This document shows, in pieces, positions 45,150 through 61,330 of a stretch of 64,000 bases of DNA. The stretch covers positions 186,001-250,000 of the forward strand of contig NZ_LQPW01000031.1 of assembly GCF_002116635.1 (NCBI RefSeq), in the 5' to 3' direction. A program made the translations under genes and the position numbers. This DNA comes from Mycobacterium szulgai. Its GTDB lineage: Bacteria; Actinomycetota; Actinomycetes; Mycobacteriales; Mycobacteriaceae. The stretch's first letter is position 1. Every line of letters starts with the position of its first letter. The notes under the pieces are model-generated. The model was not told the origin of the DNA. It ran no database searches and worked only from the letters and a program-made list of their open reading frames with translations.

Positions 45150-45162
45150 ATAACAATGTTAT
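45150..45162. promoter_or_regulatory. palindromic operator ATAACAATGTTAT
   Basis: A perfect 6-1-6 palindrome lies 12 bp before the carotenoid oxygenase start, with a related half-site ATAACA at 45139-45144. It stands between divergent genes, one encoding a TetR regulator, which is the usual position of a TetR operator. Confidence 0.6.
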
Positions 45163-45174
45163 AGGAGCTCAGCC

Positions 45175-46689
45175 ATGACGGCCATGCAGACCGCTGAATC
45201 CGCGAACCCCTATCTCGACGGCTTCCTGGCGCCGGTCAGTACCGAAGTAACCGCTACCGATCTGCCGGTCACTGGGCACCTTCCGGACCATCTAGACGGA
45301 CGCTATCTGCGCAACGGTCCCAACCCGGCCGCCGAGGTCGACCGGGCCACCTATCACTGGTTCAGCGGCGACGGAATGGTGCACGGGGTCGCGCTGCAGG
45401 GCGGTCAGGCGCGCTGGTACCGCAACCGCTGGGTGCGCAGCCAGCCCGTCTGCGCCGCACTCGGCGAGCCGGCGCCCGCACGGCTCAACCCGCGCGCGGG
45501 CATGCTGTCCCTGGGGGCAAACACCAATGTGCTGACGCACGCCGGACGAACTCTGGCGCTCGTCGAGGGCGGCGTCGCCAACTACGAACTCACCGATGAG
45601 CTCGACACCGTGGGAACCTGCGACTTCGACGGCACCCTCACCGGCGGCTACACCGCCCACCCGCACCGCGACCCCCGTACGGGCGAGCTGCACGCCGTGT
45701 CCTACTCGTTCGCCCGCGGGAAAAGCGTGCAGTACTCGGTGATCGACACCCGGGGGCGCGCGCGTCGCACGGTGGACATAGAGGTGAGCGGGTCGCCGAT
45801 GATGCACGACTTCTCGCTGACCGACAAATATGTGGTGATCTACGACCTGCCGGTGACATTCGACCCGGTGCAGCTGCTGCCGGTGAAGGTGCCGCGCTGG
45901 CTGGGGCTGGCGGGCCAGCTGGCGATGCAGTCACTGGTCGGACGCGTGCGCGTACCCGACCCGATCGCCGCGAGGGTCAACCGCAACATCAAGCCGTCCG
46001 ACCGCATGCCCTACGCCTGGAATTCCGACTATCCGGCACGGATCGGGGTCATGCCGCGCGAGGGTGGCAACCGGGACATGCGCTGGTTCGACATCGAGCC
46101 CTGTTACGTCTACCACCCGCTCAATGCTTACTCCGAGGTGCGTGACGGCTCTCAAGGAAGCGCTGAGGTGCTGGTCCTCGACGTCGTTCGTTATGCGCGG
46201 ATGTTCGACCGCGACCGGCGCGGCCCCGGCGACACCCAGCCGTCGCTGGACCGCTGGACCATCAATCTGGACACCGGCGCGGTGAGTACGCAATGCCATG
46301 ACGACCGGTCGCAGGAATTCCCGCGGATCAACGAGACGCTGTTGGGCGGCAAACACCGGTTCGGCTATGTGCTGGGCTTCAACGGCGGCTACCTGTCCGG
46401 CGGTGCATCCGAGATGTCCACCTCGCTGTACAAGTACGACTACGCGACTGGATCCAGCCAAACCGCCGCGCTCGACCCCGCCCTGCTGCTCGGCGAGATG
46501 TCATTCGTGCCGAATCCGGAGAGCAAGGCCGAAGACGACGGCATCCTCATGGGCTACGGCTATCACCGTCAGCAAGACGAAGGCCAGTTGCTGTTGCTGG
46601 ATGCCCAGACTTTGGAGCCGGTTGCTACGGTGCATCTGCCACAACGAGTCCCGATGGGCTTCCACGGCAACTGGGCGCCCGCGGGCTAA
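45175..46689 (+). CDS. carotenoid cleavage oxygenase (Rv0654-like)
   Basis: The 504-residue protein belongs to the carotenoid/retinal-pigment oxygenase family, non-haem iron enzymes that cleave conjugated double bonds of carotenoids or stilbenes. The four iron-ligating histidines are visible in GYTAHPHRDPRTGE, SPMMHDFSLTDKY, CYVYHPLNAYSE and the C-terminal MGFHGNWAPAG. LDGRYLRNGPNP near the N-terminus is characteristic. The M. tuberculosis orthologue cleaves several carotenoids in vitro, as I recall. The ATG at 45175 has AGGAG at about 9 nt. It is probably controlled by the adjacent TetR protein. Confidence 0.93.
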   Translation: MTAMQTAESANPYLDGFLAPVSTEVTATDLPVTGHLPDHLDGRYLRNGPNPAAEVDRATYHWFSGDGMVHGVALQGGQARWYRNRWVRSQPVCAALGEPAPARLNPRAGMLSLGANTNVLTHAGRTLALVEGGVANYELTDELDTVGTCDFDGTLTGGYTAHPHRDPRTGELHAVSYSFARGKSVQYSVIDTRGRARRTVDIEVSGSPMMHDFSLTDKYVVIYDLPVTFDPVQLLPVKVPRWLGLAGQLAMQSLVGRVRVPDPIAARVNRNIKPSDRMPYAWNSDYPARIGVMPREGGNRDMRWFDIEPCYVYHPLNAYSEVRDGSQGSAEVLVLDVVRYARMFDRDRRGPGDTQPSLDRWTINLDTGAVSTQCHDDRSQEFPRINETLLGGKHRFGYVLGFNGGYLSGGASEMSTSLYKYDYATGSSQTAALDPALLLGEMSFVPNPESKAEDDGILMGYGYHRQQDEGQLLLLDAQTLEPVATVHLPQRVPMGFHGNWAPAG

Positions 46690-46807
46690 CGGACCAACAG
46701 ATCGTTACCTCGGCAACCCTGATGTCGGGCGCCACCCGTGCGCTACAGTGACTCAAGCCACAAAAAGGGGCAGGTGGCGGATACGCGCGACGGCGGAAGG
46801 ATTTCCC

Positions 46808-47812
46808 ATGGGCGTCAGCATCGAGGTCAACGGACTCACGAAGTCGTTCGGATCCTCGAGGATCTGGGAAGACGTCACGCTCGAGATCCCCGCCGGGGAG
46901 GTTAGCGTGTTGCTGGGCCCCTCGGGTACCGGCAAGTCGGTGTTCCTCAAGTCCCTCATCGGTCTGCTGCGACCGGAGCGCGGTTCGATCATCATCGACG
47001 GCACCGACATCATCGAATGCTCGGCCAAGGAACTGTACGAGATCCGCACGCTGTTCGGTGTGCTGTTCCAGGACGGCGCGCTGTTCGGTTCGATGAACCT
47101 CTACGACAACACCGCCTTCCCGTTGCGTGAGCACACCAAGAAGAAGGAAAAAGAAATCCGTGACATCGTCATGGAGAAGCTGACCATGGTGGGTCTTGGT
47201 GGCGACGAGAAGAAGTTCCCCGGCGAGATTTCCGGCGGTATGCGCAAGCGTGCCGGTCTGGCCCGCGCCCTGGTGCTCGACCCGCAGATCATCCTTTGTG
47301 ACGAGCCCGACTCGGGTCTGGACCCGGTGCGTACGGCCTACCTGAGCCAGCTGATCATGGACATCAATGCCCAGATCGACGCGACCATCCTGATCGTGAC
47401 GCACAACATCAACATCGCCCGCACGGTGCCCGACAACATGGGCATGTTGTTCCGCAAGCACCTGGTCATGTTCGGGCCCCGCGAAGTGCTGCTGACCAGC
47501 GATGAACCGGTGGTTCGGCAATTCCTCAATGGCCGACGCATCGGGCCGATCGGTATGTCCGAAGAAAAGGACGAGGCCACCATGGCCGAAGAGCAGGCCG
47601 CGCTCGACGCCGGTCAGCACGCCGGCGGTGTGGAGGAAATCGAAGGCGTGCCGCCGCAGATCGTCGCCTCGCCCGGTATGCCGGAGCGCAAGGCGGTCGC
47701 CCGCCGCCAGGCCCGCGTCCGCGCGATGCTGCACACGCTGCCCAAAGACGCCCAGGCGGCGATCCTCGACGACCTCGAGGGCACTCACAAGTACCAGTCG
47801 CACGAGTTCTAA
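46808..47812 (+). CDS. mkl: Mce-associated ABC ATPase Mkl (MceG)
   Basis: Mkl/MceG is the shared ATPase that energises Mce lipid importers. The 334-residue protein has Walker A (LLGPSGTGKSVFLKSL), the Q-loop FGVLFQDGALFG, the signature ISGGMRKRAGLARAL, Walker B (IILCDEPDSGLDPVRT) and the H-loop VTHNINIAR. A C-terminal extension of about 85 residues (from MSEEKDEATMAEEQAA) is typical of MceG and helps its stability. The ATG at 46808 has GGAAGGA at 6 nt; a GTG at 46748 would add 20 residues, nearer the length in M. tuberculosis (359). The only mce gene in this window is the orphan mceF at 1186-2760. Confidence 0.94.
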   Translation: MGVSIEVNGLTKSFGSSRIWEDVTLEIPAGEVSVLLGPSGTGKSVFLKSLIGLLRPERGSIIIDGTDIIECSAKELYEIRTLFGVLFQDGALFGSMNLYDNTAFPLREHTKKKEKEIRDIVMEKLTMVGLGGDEKKFPGEISGGMRKRAGLARALVLDPQIILCDEPDSGLDPVRTAYLSQLIMDINAQIDATILIVTHNINIARTVPDNMGMLFRKHLVMFGPREVLLTSDEPVVRQFLNGRRIGPIGMSEEKDEATMAEEQAALDAGQHAGGVEEIEGVPPQIVASPGMPERKAVARRQARVRAMLHTLPKDAQAAILDDLEGTHKYQSHEF

Positions 47813-47882
47813 AGCACTTCGCTCAGCGTGATTGCGTGGGGTTCCCGACGTTTCAGCGCGCCGGTCACCAGATGATTTTCCG

Positions 47883-47912
47883 AATAACTCGCAATAACTT
47901 GGTGTAACTCGC
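47883..47912. repeat. three 10-bp phased repeats upstream of rpoB
   Basis: AATAACTCGC, AATAACTTGG and TGTAACTCGC follow one another without gaps, so TAACT recurs every 10 bp, one helical turn. They lie about 130 bp before the proposed -35 box of rpoB. Confidence 0.5.
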
Positions 47913-48040
47913 CGCCCCTCCTCTTGACGCCGGAGCCTAAACGGGTCAATCTGTTGGGCAGCATGTATCGCACGTGTCCGGGGCGATTCGAGATCGCCAG
48001 CCAGCGCCGGTCCCCGAGCACGGCTACCTGTCGTGGGTAT

Positions 48041-48069
48041 TTGAGGAATACGCGCGTCTGCGCTATTGT
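48041..48069 (+). promoter_or_regulatory. likely sigma-A promoter of rpoB-rpoC
   Basis: The -35 box TTGAGG (48041-48046) and the -10 box TATTGT (48064-48069) are 17 bp apart. The start of transcription would be near 48076, giving an untranslated leader of over 210 nt with a hairpin. Confidence 0.6.
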
Positions 48070-48126
48070 TGGACGTTGCGCTGGCTACTTCCTGCCCACC
48101 TCACCCGCCACTTGACACCGTGGTCC

Positions 48127-48155
48127 TAGCCTGAGCCCATTTTCAGGCTCAGCTA
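48127..48155 (+). other. hairpin in the rpoB leader
   Basis: TAGCCTGAGCC (48127-48137) pairs with GGCTCAGCTA (48146-48155) with one bulged base, in the proposed 5' leader of rpoB. It could affect transcript stability or attenuation; its function is not known. Confidence 0.4.
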
Positions 48156-48262
48156 TCGGTTGCGTGCGTGAGATCCGGACAGTTCGTCCGCCGGCCGAAC
48201 CGATAAATTACCTGCGGCGAACAGGCCCGGCGGGCACCGGCTCCTCATAGGGCTCCCGTTAG

Positions 48263-51787
<3,525 letters not shown>

Positions 51788-51811
51788 GTATTTGGTCACT
51801 AAACCCGTTAG

Positions 51812-55777
<3,966 letters not shown>

Positions 55778-55793
55778 TCAGCTCACGAGAAAG

Positions 55794-55825
55794 CCCCGGG
55801 CCAACCAAAGCGGCCCGGGGTTTTT
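55794..55825 (+). terminator. intrinsic terminator after rpoC
   Basis: CCCCGGGCC (55794-55802) and GGCCCGGGG (55812-55820) form a perfect 9-bp stem followed by TTTTT, 17 bp after the rpoC stop. It is the clearest classical terminator in the window. Confidence 0.9.
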
Positions 55826-55859
55826 CATGTGCCTGGATCGTCTGTCGCCTTCGCGCCGC

Positions 55860-55903
55860 CAGCTTCACGTTCGTGACCCAACTTGCGGCTAGCTTCACGT
55901 ACG
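55860..55903. repeat. AGCTTCACGT direct repeats, 30 bp apart
   Basis: AGCTTCACGTTCG begins at 55861 and AGCTTCACGTACG at 55891, exactly 30 bp apart. The core resembles the GTCACGTTCG pair at 27812-27851, which has the same spacing. It lies in the 284-bp convergent gap between rpoC and the FAD oxidoreductase gene, in which nothing else was seen. Confidence 0.45.
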
Positions 55904-56061
55904 CGCGGGGTGAACGGCAAGCCCACGATCATGACCCGCCAAGCGCGCCCGGATCTGCTCACGCAGCGCCTCGTCGTAGGTGATGGTCACCGTTCGACCA
56001 TAGGCCGGACGCCGTCGATCGAAGTGTCTGTCCGCTTGCTATCCCAACGGGCGGGTGGCAG

Positions 56062-57867
56062 CTACGTTGCGACGTGGGAGGGCCGCGCCGCCCCGTCTCC
56101 GACCGGGTCTAGGCCACGGGTTGACGGTGTCGTCGGTCGGCGGTTCCGTCGGCGGTTCCACCACCATCGGTCCGCGCGGCGGAGAATGCCGAACGGGATG
56201 GGATCGCGAAACTGAATCTCCCACGGCGAGCTGGCGCCTGGAACTGCGCAGCTCGCGACCTCTTGTGCGGCCAAATATCCGGAGCTGGCGGCCTTCTCCA
56301 TCGTGGGAACAAAGAACGTGAGGTCCGGCGAATAGGTCGCTTCACCGGCAAGAAAAAGGTTGGGCACCTCGGTGTGAACACGCGGCGAATGGCGCTGGGC
56401 GCCCGGCATCAGAATCGTCAATGGCGAAAGATTCACCATGCGCCTCCCGCCCGCAGGGGCGTACACAAGATGCGGAGGAAGTTCGCCCGACGTGCTTTCG
56501 TAGTCCGCCTCGCCCACATACTTGAGCTCGTAATCGATCTGCCAGCCGATTATCTCGGGCCGATCGAGACCGCACTGCGCCAAGCATTCGGTCAAAATTT
56601 CGTCCGGGCTACATTCGCTCAATGGCCGGTGGAAAACCCGTCCGGGCTTATCCACATCGCTCCAGGTCATTGATAGAACGTACTTGGTCCCCGCGGGGAG
56701 GCGGACATCTTTCCAAAAGCCTTCTCCCTGGACAACAGAAACCAGTGACCATTCGCTTTCCAAATAACTGGCGGGAACTCCGGGTCGCATGTGCGCCGGC
56801 CACGTCCAGGGGATTTCGGGCAGGAAGCATTGGATTCCGTTCGACGACTCGAGCGAAATCGCATGCGTACCAGTGAGGTGCGGTAGGTGTTGCCTGACGT
56901 GGTCCTTGTTCGCCAGCTGCCGCAGCGTCAAGTAGGGCAGGGCGAGAATTGCGTAGTCGCAGGCGAGTCTGCGGCCGTCGCATGTAATTACTGCGGTGAT
57001 ACGGCCGTGCTCGAACTCGATATCATCAATGCGCGTGTCGAAAAGTATGTCGACGCCGCGGCTCTGGAGGTGACGAATCCAAGGGTCGATCATTCGTTCA
57101 CTTGTCGGGCCGTTCATCATCATGACCGATGGCAACTTTAGGTTATCCAGAGCGGCGGGGTTGCTCGTCAAATGAAACAGAGCCTTGAGGATGATAGGGG
57201 CTATTGCTGCTGCTTCGGCGTTGGGGCGGGCCGCCACGAAAATCTGCGGCAACGCGGCGAAGAACGCTTGCGCCCGCGCTGACCTGCGGTGGAGTTGCAG
57301 GAAGTCCGCATATGAAATATCGCCCAGCTCAGCGAAAAATCGCTCCCGGCACATCCACATCAGCCGCAGATGAGCCCGCAAATAGTGGATGGTGTCGGCC
57401 GGTGGCACTCCCATTCGCCCCAGCCCGATAACGACCATGATGCTGCGCGCTAAGATCCGGGCGAGTTGCCGAATCGGTTTGTGGACCGTCGCGAAGAATC
57501 GCAAGGATGCGCGGTGCCGACGCTGCAGCGCAGAAGGCACGGCCGGGCGTCCAATGACTCCCTTTTCGGTAATTCTGATGGCACTGACGCCGACCAAATT
57601 GTCCAGGATGGTTTCGCCGTTATCGTTGGGAATGCGCGACAACAGCGTCAACAGCGTTTGGTAATAATCTAGATAGATTCGCATGCTGTGTTCGATCGGA
57701 TGACCGTCGGCTCGGCGAAGACTCTTGGCCTTTCCCCCGGCTTCGGATGCTGCTTCGCACAAGGTAACTAGTACGCCTGCCTCGGCCAAAGTGGTCGCAG
57801 CGGTCATACCCGCGATTCCGGCGCCGACAATAACAACGTGATTATCGGCAGGCGTCGATGCGTTCAT
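56062..57867 (-). CDS. FAD-dependent amine-oxidase-fold oxidoreductase (desaturase/dehydroxylase-like)
   Basis: The 601-residue protein starts MNASTPADNHVVIVGAGIAG with the GxGxxG dinucleotide-binding motif and the continuation LCEAASEAGGKAKSLRRADG, typical of phytoene desaturase and hydroxysqualene dehydroxylase relatives. The C-terminal FAD segment is NLFLAGEATYSPDLTFFVPT followed by MEKAASSGYLAAQEV. The last 60 residues are Arg/Trp-rich and look disordered. The substrate may be an isoprenoid or fatty compound; this is family-level inference. The ATG at 57867 is taken; its ribosome site is weak. It is divergent from the MFS fusion gene, with overlapping upstream frames. Confidence 0.82.
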   Translation of the reverse strand: MNASTPADNHVVIVGAGIAGMTAATTLAEAGVLVTLCEAASEAGGKAKSLRRADGHPIEHSMRIYLDYYQTLLTLLSRIPNDNGETILDNLVGVSAIRITEKGVIGRPAVPSALQRRHRASLRFFATVHKPIRQLARILARSIMVVIGLGRMGVPPADTIHYLRAHLRLMWMCRERFFAELGDISYADFLQLHRRSARAQAFFAALPQIFVAARPNAEAAAIAPIILKALFHLTSNPAALDNLKLPSVMMMNGPTSERMIDPWIRHLQSRGVDILFDTRIDDIEFEHGRITAVITCDGRRLACDYAILALPYLTLRQLANKDHVRQHLPHLTGTHAISLESSNGIQCFLPEIPWTWPAHMRPGVPASYLESEWSLVSVVQGEGFWKDVRLPAGTKYVLSMTWSDVDKPGRVFHRPLSECSPDEILTECLAQCGLDRPEIIGWQIDYELKYVGEADYESTSGELPPHLVYAPAGGRRMVNLSPLTILMPGAQRHSPRVHTEVPNLFLAGEATYSPDLTFFVPTMEKAASSGYLAAQEVASCAVPGASSPWEIQFRDPIPFGILRRADRWWWNRRRNRRPTTPSTRGLDPVGDGAARPSHVAT

Positions 57868-58055
57868 CTGCTTTCTCAGGTCTCCCTTTCGCGCCGAGTA
57901 GACCTCGCCCAAATCCGAATCGGCTGGCAATCACTGCCCATCTGTCGGCTCACCAACGAAAAGTGAAGGCATCGTACGGCTTGGGTAGCGGACGCAACAG
58001 GTATGCCGTACATTACGCGATCGTACACCTAGGCAATAGTATCACATACATAGTT

Positions 58056-61000
58056 TTGGAGCCTGCGATTTCCGTCCATTCCGTCTCCGCCCCCAGCCAG
58101 TCCGCGGTTGCACCTACGCTTGAGCGGCCGCGTCATCGCGGGGGCCCCCCGCCGCTTGCACGCCGCCGCCAGCCCTCGTCGACAGTCGTATTGCTCGTCG
58201 CGGCTTTTGGCGCCTTCCTTGCTTTCCTGGACTCGACGATCGTGAACGTCGCGTTTCCGGACATCCAGAGGTATTTCCATAGCAACCTCAGCAGCCTGTC
58301 GTGGGTGCTCAACGGTTACAACATCGTCTTCGCGGCGTTCCTGGTGGCCGCGGGCCGGCTTGCCGACCTGCTTGGACGCAAGCGGATGTTCGTCAATGGC
58401 GTGCTGTTGTTCACGGTCGCATCAGCACTGTGCGCTGCCGCCGACAGCAGCGGGCAGCTGATCGCGTTCCGCTTGTTGCAGGGCGTCGGCGCGGCGATCC
58501 TGGTCCCGGCATCGCTTGGGCTGGTCGTCGAGGGCTTCGAACTCAGCCGGCGCGCGCATGGAGTAGCCCTGTGGGGCGCGGCTGGAGCCATCGCGGCCGG
58601 GCTGGGCCCGCCCATCGGCGGTGCGCTCGTCGAGGCGGCCAACTGGCGGTGGGTGTTCCTGGTGAACGTTCCGCTGGGAATTTTGGCTGTGTTTGCAGCT
58701 CGCCGCTCGCTGGTGGAGAGCCGGGCCGCGGGCCGGCGGCGCGTCCCCGATTTGCGCGGAGCGGTGTTGCTCGCGGTCGCGTTGGGGCTGCTGACCCTCG
58801 GCCTGATCAAAGGCCCCGACTGGGGGTGGGACAGCGCATCGACGATCGGGACGCTGATCGCCGCGGCAGTCTCGATGGCCGGATTTGTGCTCAGCTCCCG
58901 ATACCATCCGGCTCCGCTGATCGAGCCCGCCCTGCTGCGCATCCGGTCCTTCGCCGTCGGCACTGGATTGACCGCAATCGCCGCCGCCGGTTTCTACGCC
59001 TATCTGCTAACCCACGTGTTGTTCCTCAACTACGTGTGGGGCTACACGCTGCTGCAGGCTGGACTCGCGGTCGCCCCTTCCGCGCTAGTCGCGGCCTTCG
59101 TCGCAGCAGTGCTGGGACGCGTCGCTGACCGGCACGGTTATCGCGTCATCATCGGCATCGGGGCGTTGATCTGGGCCAGCAGTCTGTTGTGGTACCTGAA
59201 ATGCGTCGGCTCCACCCCTGATTTCCTCGGCGAATGGTTGCCCGGGCAGCTATTGCAAGGCATTGGGGTTGGCGCAACGTTTCCGCTGCTCGGCAGCGCC
59301 GCCTTATCGGGGCTGGCCGCGGGTGGCAGCTACGCGACCGCGTCCGCGGTAACCGGCACTATCCGTCAAGTCGGCGCCGTGCTGGGTGTGGTGCTGCTGG
59401 TGATCTTGGTCGGTACGCCGACACCGGCCGCGGCCGAAGAGGCGTTGCGCCGCGGCTGGGTGCTGGCAGCTGTATGTTTCGTGGCGGTCGCGACGGGCGC
59501 GGTGTTGTTGGGCCGCGCCCGCCACGCCGCGCCCAAATTGGTCGAGTCTGTGGCCGCACCGGGCGGCCAGCCAAGGCCGCAGGCTCCGGAACCGCCCGCA
59601 CCGGTGTTTCCCGCTCGCCGCGACGTCACCGGACAGGCAGATCCGCTGCCCTCGACCGGGCTAGACGAAGTCACCCTGGCCGAAATTGCCAGCCGCGGCG
59701 AACAGGTCGAGATATCGGCTGGGTCGTACTTGTACCACGCAGGCGATACGTCGGATGCGCTCTATGTGGTGCAAGCGGGCCGACTGCAAGTCCTCGACGC
59801 GGAGGGCCTCGTCGCCGAGCTGGGTCGCGGCGAGCTGGTCGGCGAGCGCGGATTGCTGATCGGCGCGCCCCGCTGGGCCTCGGTTCGGGCGGTGCGAGAC
59901 TCGCTGCTGACCCGCCTTACCAACACCGAGTTCGACAAGCTGACCGCGGCTGAATTCGAGAAGGCCGCCGATGCCCGCATCCTCGGGGCGATCGTTCGGG
60001 TACTGGCCCATCGGGAGCACCAAACGCCGCGGGTGGCGTTCCGGACAACGCAGGAGGCGGTGGTAACTGTCATCGGTGCGGACGCCAACGCGCCGGTAGC
60101 AATGGTGGCGGCCGGATTGTGTGCGGCTCTGTCGCCTCGGCTACGGGCGGTCGCACCCGGCCCGGTTGACCGCGACGGGCTGGAGCGCGCAGAGCGCGCC
60201 GCGGACCGGGTGGTGTTGCACGCGGGAGTTGATGACCCGGAGTGGCGGGACTTCTGTTTGCGTGTCGCAGATCGTGTCGTATTGGTCGTGGGTGACCCGG
60301 CCCCGCCGCAGCGGCCGCTGCCCTTGCGAGCCACGGACGCTGATCTGGTGCTGGTGGGACCGTACGCTGACCCTGAGCAACTGCGCGCGTGGGAGCAATT
60401 GGTTACGCCACGATCGGTGCACACGGTCCGTCCGGACCGAGGTGACGAGGATCTGCGCCCGCTGGCAGCGCGTATCGCGGGCAAATCCGTAGGGTTGGTC
60501 CTCAGCGGTGGCAGCGCCCGGGCACTTGCCCACCTCGGCGTCCTCGACGAGCTGGAGGCAGCCGGAATCACCGTCGACCGGTTCGCCGGCACCAGCATGG
60601 GCGCGGTCATCGCCGCCCTGGCTGCCAGCGGCCTGGACGCCGCCGGTATCGACGCGCGGATTTATGAGGACTTCGTGCGCAAGAGCCACGGCGACTACAC
60701 GTTGCCGAGCAAGGGACTCATCCGTGGGCATCGCACCGTGGCCACGCTGCGGCACGCTTTCGGCGAGCAATCGGTGGAAGAGTTGCCAAAAGAATTCCGC
60801 TGCGTCAGCGTCGACTTACTGGCGAGGCGCCTCGTAGTGCACCGTCGCGGTCGGCTCGCCGACGTCCTCGCCTGTTCGCTGCGGCTGCCCGTGTTATATG
60901 CGCCAATGGTCTATAACGGTGCGCTGCACGTCGATGGTGGAGTGCTGGACAACGTTCCGGTCGATGCGCTGGCCGGGCAAGACGGTCCCCTGGTCGCGGT

Positions 61001-61277
61001 GAGCGTCGCCTCTGGCGGCAGCCCGGGTCCCGCCGCCGGCGTGAGGCATAGGCGCGGCCCACGGGTACCCGGCATGGTCGACACCCTGATGCGCACGATG
61101 ACCATCAGTAGCGCGATGTCATCGACGGCGGCGCTGGCCCAGGCCGATGTCGTGATCAAGCCCAACCCGGTTGACGTTGGGTTGATGGAGTACTACCAGA
61201 TCGATCGCGCCCGCGAAGCCGGCCAGATCGCGGCCAGGGAGGCCCTGCCACAAATCATGGCGCTGCTGCGCCGCTGA
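58056..61277 (+). CDS. MFS transporter - cyclic-nucleotide-binding domain - patatin phospholipase fusion (Rv3239c-like)
   Basis: Three domains lie in one chain (numbers from an upstream ATG at 57858; subtract 66 for the TTG at 58056). The 14-helix DHA2-type transporter spans about 110-565 (FLDSTIVNVAFPDIQRYF; motif A GRLADLLGRKRMF). A cNMP-binding domain is at about 610-715 (GSYLYHAGDTSDALYVVQAG; ELVGERGLLIGAPRWASVRA). A patatin domain runs from about 875 to the end (LVLSGGSARALAHLGVLDEL; nucleophile Ser913 in FAGTSMGAVIA; Asp1026 in HVDGGVLDNVPVDA). The last two domains resemble neuropathy target esterase. M. tuberculosis Rv3239c has, as I recall, this architecture at another locus. The start is uncertain: the first 66 codons of the long frame look non-coding, so 1073 residues from TTG 58056 is preferred. 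Confidence 0.88.
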   Translation: MEPAISVHSVSAPSQSAVAPTLERPRHRGGPPPLARRRQPSSTVVLLVAAFGAFLAFLDSTIVNVAFPDIQRYFHSNLSSLSWVLNGYNIVFAAFLVAAGRLADLLGRKRMFVNGVLLFTVASALCAAADSSGQLIAFRLLQGVGAAILVPASLGLVVEGFELSRRAHGVALWGAAGAIAAGLGPPIGGALVEAANWRWVFLVNVPLGILAVFAARRSLVESRAAGRRRVPDLRGAVLLAVALGLLTLGLIKGPDWGWDSASTIGTLIAAAVSMAGFVLSSRYHPAPLIEPALLRIRSFAVGTGLTAIAAAGFYAYLLTHVLFLNYVWGYTLLQAGLAVAPSALVAAFVAAVLGRVADRHGYRVIIGIGALIWASSLLWYLKCVGSTPDFLGEWLPGQLLQGIGVGATFPLLGSAALSGLAAGGSYATASAVTGTIRQVGAVLGVVLLVILVGTPTPAAAEEALRRGWVLAAVCFVAVATGAVLLGRARHAAPKLVESVAAPGGQPRPQAPEPPAPVFPARRDVTGQADPLPSTGLDEVTLAEIASRGEQVEISAGSYLYHAGDTSDALYVVQAGRLQVLDAEGLVAELGRGELVGERGLLIGAPRWASVRAVRDSLLTRLTNTEFDKLTAAEFEKAADARILGAIVRVLAHREHQTPRVAFRTTQEAVVTVIGADANAPVAMVAAGLCAALSPRLRAVAPGPVDRDGLERAERAADRVVLHAGVDDPEWRDFCLRVADRVVLVVGDPAPPQRPLPLRATDADLVLVGPYADPEQLRAWEQLVTPRSVHTVRPDRGDEDLRPLAARIAGKSVGLVLSGGSARALAHLGVLDELEAAGITVDRFAGTSMGAVIAALAASGLDAAGIDARIYEDFVRKSHGDYTLPSKGLIRGHRTVATLRHAFGEQSVEELPKEFRCVSVDLLARRLVVHRRGRLADVLACSLRLPVLYAPMVYNGALHVDGGVLDNVPVDALAGQDGPLVAVSVASGGSPGPAAGVRHRRGPRVPGMVDTLMRTMTISSAMSSTAALAQADVVIKPNPVDVGLMEYYQIDRAREAGQIAAREALPQIMALLRR

Positions 61278-61283
61278 TGACTC

Positions 61284-61320
61284 TGTAGCACACTGCTACG
61301 TTTGTAACATCATGCTACAA
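61284..61320. promoter_or_regulatory. palindromic operator-like array before the antitoxin-like/EchA ORF
   Basis: GTAGCA-CAC-TGCTAC (61285-61299) is a perfect inverted repeat; a further TGCTACA lies at 61313-61319, and TTGTA/TACAA arms bracket 61302-61320. The array stands immediately before the GTG at 61331, where autoregulating antitoxins usually bind. Confidence 0.5.
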
Positions 61321-61330
61321 GTGGGCAGCC

